The position numbers and the translations under genes were made by a program. The notes beneath the pieces were generated by a model. That model saw only the letters and a list, made by a program, of their open reading frames with translations. It was not told the DNA's origin and ran no database searches. Positions 12,315-20,955 of a stretch of DNA of 64,000 nt are shown one piece after another. The DNA lies in NCBI GenBank assembly GCA_028554645.1, contig JAQOOI010000066.1:233501-297500 (forward strand), written 5' to 3'. This stretch comes from Omphalotus guepiniiformis. Lineage: Eukaryota > Basidiomycota > Agaricomycetes > Agaricales > Omphalotaceae. How positions within the stretch are numbered: the stretch's first letter is position 1; the number at the start of each line of letters is the position of its first letter.

Positions 12315-13310
12315 TCTGATAGGAGTATGAGGTCGGGTAGAATAGGGAGATGATGCAAGAGATTTGTAGGAAGGTGTGACAGGTGATGGGATAGTGGTTT
12401 CTTCGAAGAGACTGCTAAAGTTCCCCCAAGATTCCGTAATGGTAGAGTTTACTTCGGTCCGTCAGTAACCTCACGAAGAGATTTCGGGACCTTTTCTGCC
12501 TCTAATAAACGAGTTCCTAAATCTGTGCTCACTTGCTGAGTAAACCTGGGCGTGCCTTTCTAGGAGTGCACCTCGTTCCCCAAGCGCAAAGTCCCTTCCC
12601 CGAAGGTCAGTTATCAGACGATGCTTTCTGCTGCCAGTACAGAGTCGGACTCAACGTTACTCTTTTTGTCAGCGACTCGAGTTGTCAAACTCAAATAACC
12701 AAACACAAGAATCTCAGTTTCACACGAATAAGAGAAAAGCAGAAAATAGAATTGAGAAGAGGAATGATACAAAGATGTTATGCTAAGTACAAGTCTAAAC
12801 TCGAGGAGTTATTGACAAGATCGAAGCTAAAGAAATATCTACCTAAGCGGACTTGTTATATACGTAAATAAAACCCTAAACCCTGGGCTATAACCCTTGA
12901 CTAATCCACCGTGTGTCTACCATGAGTTCGATCGCCTCAAGTGTTTCATTAATGATCGTGATCGCCTTGAGGTCTACATGCTTGATCTCGATCATTATGC
13001 TACCTACGTGTGTATTTAATATAACCCTAGATCTATAACTTAAGATGCTATCTACTGATAATAAAAGTGTCCATATGTACAAACAATGAGATAAGATGAA
13101 AAAAGAAAACATTCGTAACACTTTTGTACTATAGGCGCAATTACTCTATTAGAGCACAGATTCCTAATTCGGACGGAAACCCGAATATCAAAGGGAGAAA
13201 AATGAAGTAAGCGTGTGAAGGTGAAGAGAAACTTACTTGCTACTGAAATAGCAACAAGAAGGCAAACTTGAATTGTGTTGGTCGGGTGAGTTGTGTTAGC
13301 TTCGATCTTA
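12315..13310 (-). other. A1 5' leader and primer-binding site
   Basis: Transcribed leader between the 5' LTR and gag, interrupted by a solo LTR (12667-13120). The PBS is 13310-13297: on the minus strand it reads T-AAGATCGAAGCTAA and is complementary to TTAGCTTCGATCTT inside the LTR. Blocks near 12460-12480 and 12640-12665 are also conserved in element B. No protein-coding gene is supported. Confidence 0.75.
12667..13120 (-). repeat. solo LTR (family A, subtype ii) nested in the A1 leader
   Basis: 454 bp with TG...CA ends and TSD CTTTT on both sides (12662-12666, 13121-13125). Its sequence matches the subtype of the two LTRs of element C (25318, 37438) rather than the LTRs of its host A1. Only one LTR remains, the usual product of LTR-LTR recombination. 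Confidence 0.93.
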
Positions 13311-13762
13311 TGTCAGCGACTCGAGTTATAAACTCAAATAACCAAACACAATGATCTTAGTTTCACACGAGTAAGAGAAAAGCAGAAAGTGGATTTGAGA
13401 AAAGAGACGATACAAGCAAATATGCTAAGTACAAGTCTAAACTCGAGGAGTTATTGACAAGATCGAAGCTAAAGAAATATCTACCTAAGCGGACTTGTTA
13501 TATACGTAAATAAAACCCTAAACCCTGGGCTATAACCCTTGACTAATCCACCGTGTGTCTACCATGAGTTCGATCGTCTCAAGTGTTTCATTAATGATCG
13601 TGATCGCCTTGAGGTCTACATGCTTGATCTCGATCATCATGCTACCTACGTGTGTATTTAATATAACCCTAGATCTATAACTTAAGATGCTATCTACTGA
13701 TAATAAAAGTGTCTATATGTACAAACAATGAGATAAGATGAAAAAAGAAAATGTTCGTAACA
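13311..13762 (-). repeat. 5' LTR of A1
   Basis: 452 bp, about two differences from the 3' LTR by eye. It carries the promoter (TATATAAC) for the minus-strand transcript and is followed by the self-complementary PBS. Confidence 0.95.
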
Positions 13763-14418
13763 GTTTCTTGTCAAGCAATTTTCACCGGACAATTAATCGA
13801 AGCAAATTTCCTCAATCAACTTTTGTTCCTGGCGATTAATTAAGGAGTAAATACCCCAAAACTATTCTAGATCCATTATTTCGACTCTATTTCGTGTTCC
13901 ACCCATTTTTAGTTTCCGCCGGGTTTTTATTCTTTATTGACCGGAGGAAGATGTTCCCCTAATAATTATATGATGCAATTGACGTTGTGATGTCAGAGTT
14001 CCCGTTACGAGATTGGGTGAGTCTGATTCAACAGTGGATGCCGAACTGCCGGAACTGAATACAAACAGCTTTGGCCTCACGAACTCAGAAGTGTGTTTTC
14101 CTAACTCGTTCATTTTAAAGTTTTTCTGGAATATCGGCCCTCAACACGAGCTATTTCCCATCATAGGTGAGTCATTATTACCTTATACGTTGTCATGTCT
14201 TTTATTCACATCTTTTTGCTTTTCACGCTCGTCACTTCATTATATATGGGCTCAACTTCGCTTTTTCTTTCTTCATATGATTCCTCTCCCTTCGACTCTC
14301 AAAATTTACAGAGCGAGCCGGAACTTCGTTCTTTCTCTTCTGACTTGCATTCTACTTCTTTTAATCGTTCTATTCTTCTTCTGTGTTGGCTACATTCTCT
14401 TCCTTCTTCGTTTGCTCC

Positions 14419-15352
14419 AATGGCGCCCAAACCACCAACAGACGACAAACACGGTAGCAAAAAGACGGCCCCAACCGTCGAAGTAACAAGCTTATGAAAA
14501 CGCGTCGCTAAATCCAAGAGAACCGGTCTCTCTTCCCCTTGTTCGGCACCACATGTTACAAAAGTTGTCAACAAAAATTCAGGCCCAACTCTCTGAAATT
14601 TATATCGCCAACTTCGAATCTCTGGACTACGAGAATGATTATCCCAGTGCCCTGGAGGCTCTAACATACGCATACCTCGACTGGGTAAGACATTTTCTTT
14701 ATTTTTCTTTGTTCCTTATATTAATATTTTTATTTCTACCTTCTAGTCTCATTTCTTCGACGACTGGGCTAACGAGACGGATCTGCCTTATTACGCCCGT
14801 TGCTTCTGGTGGTCTATTTCCCGCCTTGCTTGGTTACTTCGCGACAAGGAGTGTAAGGAGTACAAAGACTTTGAACCTCTCGTCATCCCAAAAGCGACTA
14901 CGAAACAACTTCGCCAGCTGAAACTTTCGGTAACTTCCTTATTATATTTCCTTTTTCTATACTAATTCTCTTTATAGCCTTTTCCCCTTTCTCGACAACT
15001 ACCGGATGTGGATTCGTACGACTTCAAGAACGAAGCATCTTTCCAATTCGATTCCTTGCCTGAGTTTTCCGCTCCTCTCGATACCGAAACGTCTTCAGTT
15101 GCGCCTCCTGTGAAGGTTCTTACTGAAAATCCGCTGGTCGAGGATGAATACTCGCCTTCTTCTACCGACTCTGACAAATCCGAGCAGCTAGACGAGCTTG
15201 CCTCCCCTCCAAAAAAGAAGGCAAAACGTGACCCTTCTCCTTCTACTTCAAAGATCGTCACGCGTTCTGCAACTAGGAAACCTGATGATGCGCCGATTTT
15301 CGGCACCTGCATTAAAAGCCAGGTGATTAATCATTTTAGGCATTTGCAGTGA
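14419..15352 (+). CDS. spliced gene of unknown function inside an E-type remnant
   Basis: Exons 14553-14684, 14747-14929 and 14978-15352 join in frame (690 nt, 229 residues) through introns of 62 and 48 bp with GT...AG ends. An upstream ATG at 14419 opens a 25-codon frame that could be a first exon, but I could not join it. The N-terminal part is Trp/Tyr-rich (ALTYAYLDW, YYARCFWWSISRLAWLL). The C-terminal part is Ser/Pro/acidic with a likely nuclear localisation signal, PPKKKAKRD. No family recognised. It lies antisense to the E-type LTR at 6147-14033, in the position where H and E also carry antisense spliced genes. It could instead be an old host gene trapped between insertions. Confidence 0.55.
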
Positions 15353-15510
15353 GGGGTATAGAGGGTTGAAAGGTGCCCGCCTTGTCAATCAAAATGTGTT
15401 GTGATTTGAGTAATAAAGCATGTTCTATTATCTATGGTACAACATGTGTATCAAGGTTCTAGGCTAGTCAGTACAGTTGTGATGTAGAGAATTGTTCAAT
15501 AGCCATCCAC

Positions 15511-16660
15511 TGTTGAATCAGACTCACCCAATCTCGTAATGAGAACTCTGACATCACAACGTCAATTGCATCATATAATTATTAGGGGAACATCTTCCTC
15601 CAGTCAATAAAGATTAAAACCCGGCGGAAACTAAAAATGGATGGAACACAAAATAGAGTCGAAATAATGGATCTAGAATAGTTTTGGGGTATTTACTCCT
15701 TAATTAATCGTCAGGAACAAAAGTTGATTGAGGAAATTTGCTTCGATTAATTGTCCAGTGAAGATTGCTTGACAAGAAACCGGTTAGGAGGTGTAAAAAC
15801 TCGATCAGTAAAATTTCTCGGAATACTACTGAATTGAAGGAGTTCCTTTAACGAAACAATGTGATACTTTGAGGGGTATAATTTCTATCAGGTGATTAAT
15901 CCTATGGAACCTGGATGCCCGAGAAATGTCAAGGAAATCCGTAAAAATGAAATAAAGGGGCTGAATATGGTCTACAATAAAAATAATGGAATTAAAACGC
16001 ATTTTTGAGGTTTGCCTCATAAAATAGATCTATAACAAGTAATAATGGACATACTTGACACAGATACTTACAACCTACATACACGGATATAGGTATATAT
16101 ATAACAGGACAGTTTAGCTATAATTTCCGTTTTTATTAATTTTGGACTGGCAGTATGTATAAAAGGGCAGTAACCTGGAGAGAGAAAATCCAGGAGAGTA
16201 CCATAGAGTCACAGGGTCACTGGGGATCGTCTTTATAACGTGAATCATGCCTGTGAAGGGAAATCCTACCAAAAACATAAAGTTGCCCTGGCCTGTTTAT
16301 AGTCCGGTGTTTATTGCAATATTGTATAAAGATCATTGTTGGTTGAATTGAACTGGTTGTGTTATTGGAATTGGTTGTTTGATCTTGTGGTCAATTGGTT
16401 GTGATTGTGCAGTGAACACCTGTCTTGTTCAAAACCGTCTTGTGCTATTTTTTGCCTTAGTGCATTTTAAAAGCACAACTATAAAGTCCTTGTGATAAAG
16501 ATATAAAGTTCTAATAAAGAAGCCATAAGTTTGGCCGTGCGGAACCTTCGACAACGCCCCCTCAGACTCGCACCTTTCGAGTGACTTGGTTGTTTTGGTT
16601 GTTTTTGGGTTTTTGTTCATTAGCCCTTTAGCAGTTCATTGCCCCGTTTCATTCTCATCA
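15511..16660 (+). repeat. LTR of family E, probably the original 5' LTR of the E element
   Basis: 1150 bp, from TGTTGAATCAG to CATTCTCATCA, the inverted match of the copy at 6147-14033. A TATAAAA box lies at 16158-16164. Two bases after its end comes TGGAGCCCAC (16663-16672), the first half of a tRNA-type primer-binding site, so this is a 5' LTR. The matching second half is found at 61220-61211 next to the E gag leader. The 158 bp between the upstream gene stop (15352) and this LTR hold nothing I recognise. Confidence 0.85.
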
Positions 16661-16662
16661 TC

Positions 16663-16672
16663 TGGAGCCCAC
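16663..16672 (+). other. first half of a split tRNA primer-binding site (family E)
   Basis: TGGAGCCCAC, cut after the TSD CCCAC by the H LTR that starts at 16673. With the sequence at 61220-61211 it completes a 20-nt complement of a tRNA 3' end: CCA, discriminator U, a 7-nt acceptor strand, a 5-nt T-stem strand and the T-loop tail. The U discriminator is typical of tRNA-Cys and some tRNA-Gly; the isoacceptor is not assigned. Confidence 0.75.
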
Positions 16673-16854
16673 TGTTAGGGAACAGAAGGTAAGGGTTAGT
16701 TACTCTGATCCACAATATGAGGGTTGGGGGCTAAGTTGTATTAATTGAGAATCTACTCAAAGAACACAATGGAGAAACTGAAGTGATAGTCTATATCACA
16801 GGAAAGGGAAAATGTGAAGAATGATGTATCAGATAGCACTAGAAGAATAGGATT

Positions 16855-17152
16855 CACTTGGAAAAGCTTCAAGTGAAAAGAGGATGTTTTGATTACTGGA
16901 AATGCTTCAGTAACCAAGGAAGGTTGGAATACTTGGAAATGCTTCAAGTAATCTAGGTGTAGTTTGAAAACTGGAAATGCTTCAGTTGTTCAAGGAGAAA
17001 GTCTGGAAATGCTTCAGACAATCAAAGAGAATACTGCTGGAAATGCTTCAGCAATACTTAGGGATAGACACTGGAAATGCTTCAGATGTCTTAGAGAATA
17101 TCTGGAAATGCTTCAGATATTGTAGGTTCAGTCACTGGTAATGCTTCAGCAA
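16855..17152 (-). repeat. hairpin array in H LTR
   Basis: Nine units sharing the core TGAAGCATTTCCA (sense direction) with variable flanks that pair with each other. See the fuller description of the same array at 61707-62006. Position: downstream of the presumed transcript start, so within the 5' leader RNA. Confidence 0.85.
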
Positions 17153-17278
17153 CACTTAGAGAGTAAAAAGTACTTGAATTCACAAGACAGATTTACAAGA
17201 TGGGGGTTAACAAGAAAATAACTAGACTACTGTACACTAAGTTTCTGGGGCTTTATATACTACAAACTATGAGGCTAA

Positions 17279-17400
17279 ACATGAGGCATACAATGAGGCA
17301 TACAATGAGGTATGCAATGAGGCATGCAATGAGGCATGCAATGAGGCATGCAATGAGGCATGCAATGAGGCATGCAATGAGGCATGCAATGAGGTTGCAG
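17279..17400 (-). repeat. 12-bp tandem repeat in H LTR
   Basis: About ten copies of GAGGCATGCAAT with small variants, just upstream of the TATA box in the sense direction. Copy number differs in the other H LTRs (46366-46460 and 61480-61570), where there are fewer. Confidence 0.9.
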
Positions 17401-17673
17401 TGAGGCATGCCTTGAGGCTGAACATGAGGCCATTTGGACATGAGGCTGCAATGTGGCTACCTTGAGGCCAAACATGAGGCAGTTTGAACATGAGGTTGCA
17501 ATGTGAGGCAGTGGATCATCTGAAATGACTAGTCCAATAGGTAGGTCATCTAAAATGACTAGTCTAATAACATCCAGAATTTTGAAATTTTTCTGGTATC
17601 ACTTTTGCTACACTTTTGTTGACTTGTTCAATCCTCTTGCATTCATGCCCCTAATCCATCTAGGTTCCTAACA

Positions 17674-17686
17674 GTACACCCCCCTT
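17674..17686 (-). other. polypurine tract of H
   Basis: On the minus strand GAAGGGGGGTGTAC abuts the 3' LTR, the expected primer for plus-strand DNA synthesis. Confidence 0.8.
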
Positions 17687-19682
17687 CACCAGCCGGAGCC
17701 CTCGACGGCATAGCATGTTTGATGGCACCAGTGGTACAATTACAAGACATCTTCAATACTGAAAATATAGTCTTGCTGTGAAAGCAATGTTTGTCCACAT
17801 AGGTGATAATCAATAAAGATGTAGATTCCTAATCCCCTGTACTATAAGTGGTCCATTAATTTTCTTGAGATCAAAATCCAGCATCCTTTCCATGGTAGGC
17901 CTGAGCAAGCGCATGCGAGCAAGTTGATTTGCTAATATAATCACGTAACCTGTTTGTTTGTTGAACGCGCGTACGCGTCGACCGTCGACGTTCTGTTTCG
18001 CTTGAACTTGTCGACGCTCCTTTATGTTTTTACAGCCCCTTTAACCCCATACTACTCGTCTACTGACCACGTTCGCCAAGGGAGGATTTGGGATTCGTAC
18101 AGGACAACATCCGTCTTTGTCTCATCGAGACCAGGATTGCAAGAACGCTCGCAAGGACAGGGATAGAGGGTGAGACGACTATACGCGGGATGGGGGAGAT
18201 TTACAATGGGATGGAGTGAGATGGGGATTATGAGGATGTCAATTCGAGATGATGGATTGGCAACACTGCATGACGGACAAGTATTATCAGACCCCTTGTA
18301 TTGGGCTTGTTGGCTATGACGAGGTGCGTTGCTACCTCTCTTTTCATCTATTACACTGCTAAGGATCATTCTAGATCTGAATCTTTGTTGACTTTGACTC
18401 AGATATCCCAAGACACTTAGGCCGTTTATCCTCAGAAGACCGTGACGATCGATCCATTCCCTCACTCGTCATCTTTATACTCAGTATCAGTTTGCTCATG
18501 CAACTGTGCGAACGTCACGACGGCTGGGTCTTTCATAACACCGTAATTCTATCTGACCATGCTCTGGTACCATGGGAAGTCGAACCTCCGGGATATGTCT
18601 GCGGAGAAGGGTCGGGGACTTCGAGGGTGGTTTGGTGCGCAACAAGGCGGTCATTGTTTATTGGGTTTGCGTTTACGATTGGTGTACTTGCGGGGGTGTG
18701 GTACGTGCCTTTCTGTTCTGACCTCTTTTTCTTCAGCTGTTCTAATATGGTGTATATGGACAGACACTTTCGTCACCTTTGAAGTACACTGACTATCTTC
18801 CAGGCGACCTGGAACTCAATTGGTGATCCCCTGACGCAGTGATTCGCTTGCATGGCCCTCGATGCTCTACTCGAAATCCTGACGAATGGACTAGTACTTG
18901 TAACTCGTCATGGAGCGTGTATCTAGTTTCTGGCGCCATTACTCGACATGCTCATGAACGTCAACAGCGTCATTGTTGTGGAGAAGGAGATTGCCTGACA
19001 TGACTGAGCGTTGTTTGCGACTACTCAAGCCCACTTCCTATACTACGTTAAACCGTGCGCTTTAGAACTTGTCGCCCTTCTCTTCCACTACATTGTCATG
19101 GAGCTCGTTAACCATGTACTTCCTGCGCTTCTGGAGATGTACGAGACCGAGGACGTCAAGTGAGTTTCGACGCTTTTACGAATATTCTACTGACCATTGC
19201 TCATTAGGTATATTGTCTCCGCTCTGTGCGTTGGCCTCGTAGACACCATCACAACGACGACTCCAACATCTACAATGTTCGATAATAACACAAAGAGGGA
19301 CTGTGACTGGGGCACAAGACAATGAGTGGAGCGTAGACTGCTGAGAAATTGACGCTGACGAGAACGGAGGTTCGACGAGGTGTACAGGGATGGAAATTTC
19401 ATGGTTCTTATGCACAACTCCGCGAATGGCATGTTGCTTTGGTACGCCACCTATCAGAAATTATGATTTCTAGACCGTCGAATATTAAATATGCATTTCT
19501 TCTGCTCCAGAATTTTGGTTCCGTCTTGAAGCCTTCCGTACGATTAAGGGTTAATGAGGTGGAATGTCAGTTCGTTACAATGGGACGTTCACATGGGCTT
19601 TGCGTATTTAAAGGATAATGTTTTTTCTGTATGAACCCCAGCCTAATTCACAGGTTTTTTTATCACTGTTCTCTTGACCTCC
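17687..19682. other. H 3' region with decayed gene-like sequence
   Basis: Two kilobases between the polypurine tract and the antisense gene. On the plus strand the stretch from about 19040 to 19325 can be spliced with one intron (GTGAGT...ATTAG near 19160-19207) into a hydrophobic segment (LVALLFHYIVMELVNHVLPA, then YIVSALCVGLVD), ending at a TGA at 19323-19325, but it is open only from about 19030. Around 18600-18780 another hydrophobic stretch (FIGFAFTIGVLAGVWYV) is followed by a plausible intron. Stops separate these pieces, so I read them as remains of a membrane-protein gene rather than a working one. Nothing recognisable in 17690-18490. Confidence 0.3.
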
Positions 19683-20857
19683 ATGGACAGCACAACCTTT
19701 GTAAACGTCTCAACCGAATGTGTCGGCAATATGACTGCCAATAATTCTGTAGAATTGCCGCATGTATCCGTCAACCCTCTTCATTGGATGGAAATTCCTG
19801 TGAGGCCCGAGATGAGTGTCCGCGAGCTGGTAGATATGTGCGTGTGTTCATTCTCTTTCCTCTGCGTTGTTGGGCTAAACTTGTGTGCAGTCGTATTAAG
19901 GAATTGGAGGCGGATTTCGAGAAGCAGTTCGAGACCGTTGATGCCACCTCGTTTGTGGAATTGGATCGATCCACCAAACAGTACGTTCTCGCTGCCACCC
20001 ATAATATCTTTACCTAACTGTTAGATAATTTGATAGGCTCGTTGCGGGACTTCGTGCTCATGTCAGGTTGCTTCAGAATGAGAGAGATGAGTTGGAAGAG
20101 AGTCAAAAGGCTGTCGAAGAGTGAGTTACCTGAACAATGGACATTTATCCTAGCTAACTTATTTGCTTGCAGTGAACTTTCTCGTGCGAAGGACGAATTG
20201 ACGGTCATTCGCAATGTGAATTCTCGGATGTGTATCTTAGCTACCGATTTGCAGCGCCAGGTGATGCATATGAGTCGTATGAAGCGCTCCTATCATTCCT
20301 TGGTCACTGCTCAATCTCGCCGCAATAGCCAGCTTCGAGAACGTGATGCCGAAATTGCGCAGCTTCGACACAAAGTGGATGCTGGTACGTTGTTGCATCG
20401 TGTCTTAGCGGACATGGCATATCGAGGACTTCGCGCCGACCCTACTCCTTTTTCCGACTCTATCCGCAAGGATTTGGAGACCTTCGTGCGTGGTATCTTC
20501 CAGGCCCAGCGTCACTTGTCTGAGGGTAATCTGCAACTCACTTCCTTTGAATCCTGGCTTGTTGAAAGCTTTGATATTATGATGGAAACAATCTCCCATG
20601 CTCATCGTACTCGAGATGAGCTCACTGTTCAAAACTACCGACAGCTTGGTATCCAAGACCCTCTTGCCCATACTTCCAACATTTCTCGCCTCACTTATCC
20701 TAGTGCCTGGGCTATGGCTGAGCCACATATCAGGTCTGTGTGCATTGACTTTGATGATGATGATCAGACAATTGTGGGTCCTACTCCTGTAGTCATTGAC
20801 CTTACTGTTGGAGATGATGGTGAAGAGGAATTACAGTATCCAGAGTCAGAGAATTAG
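19683..20857 (+). CDS. antisense spliced coiled-coil protein with SUMO-interacting-like motif, carried by H
   Basis: Exons 19683-19837, 19891-19980, 20037-20120 and 20173-20857 sum to 1014 nt, giving 337 residues with no stop; introns are 53, 56 and 52 bp, all GT-AG. Residues about 45-175 are a heptad-rich coiled coil (RIKELEADFEKQFE, LQNERDELEESQKAVEDEL, LRERDAEIAQLRHKV). The C-terminus is acidic and contains VVIDLTVGDDGEEE, which fits the consensus of a SUMO-interacting motif. The gene is antisense to H, convergent with pol (98 bp between stops) and inside the element's LTR boundaries. Clean splicing and an open frame argue that it is or recently was functional. No family recognised; it could be a captured host gene or an element gene that counters host defence. 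Both are inference. Confidence 0.75.
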
Positions 20858-20955
20858 AAAGATAGTAGATAGTTGTGATCAATGTATGCCAAGAAATAAC
20901 CCAAATCTATAATGACAATTGAAGAGTACTTCATATGCCACACTACTTGAATGAT

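Larger units (their letters stand above)
7035..13762 (-). mobile_element. element A1, Ty3/gypsy chromovirus (family A)
   Basis: LTRs at 7035-7486 and 13311-13762, both 452 bp, with TSD GTTTC at 7030-7034 and 13763-13767. Order in the transcript: 5' LTR, PBS (13297-13310), leader, gag, pol, polypurine tract (AAGGAGGGGGTCA, 7499-7487), 3' LTR. By eye the two LTRs differ at about two positions, so insertion is recent, yet pol carries one stop codon and the leader is broken by a solo LTR (12667-13120). It is therefore probably not autonomous. Confidence 0.95.
6147..14033 (-). mobile_element. E-type LTR copy, split by nested element A1
   Basis: Two pieces, 6147-7034 and 13768-14033, join into an LTR of about 1154 bp when A1 and one copy of its TSD (GTTTC) are removed. 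The joined sequence is the inverted match of the LTR at 15511-16660, which is uninterrupted at the same point and so proves the pre-insertion site. On the minus strand it starts TGTTGAATCAG and ends CATTCTCATCA (TG...CA). The outer flank is not a primer-binding site, so it is best read as the 3' LTR of a minus-strand element, or a solo LTR. The spliced gene at 14419-15352 would then lie just inside that element. Confidence 0.8.
16673..17673 (-). repeat. 3' LTR of H (1001 bp)
   Basis: TG...CA ends, preceded in the sense direction by the polypurine tract. It contains a 12-bp tandem repeat region (about 17279-17400) in U3, a TATATAAA box, the presumed transcript start AGTCTAGTTATT and the hairpin array. 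It lacks the AACAAGAAAATAACT duplication present in the two other H LTRs. Confidence 0.93.

Noticed and set aside
16855..17152. CRISPR-like regularly spaced repeats
   Set aside because: The conserved core is only about 13 bp, the stems vary, the array lies inside an LTR in a eukaryotic genome, and it recurs in all H LTRs.
17200..17491. Short frames encoding MRHA or ACLI repeats
   Set aside because: They are translations of the 12-bp tandem repeat in the H LTR, open on several frames because the unit is a multiple of three.
18490..19325. Intact membrane-protein gene upstream of the H antisense gene
   Set aside because: Hydrophobic pieces and plausible introns exist, but stops between them prevent a continuous frame; kept only as decayed gene-like sequence.
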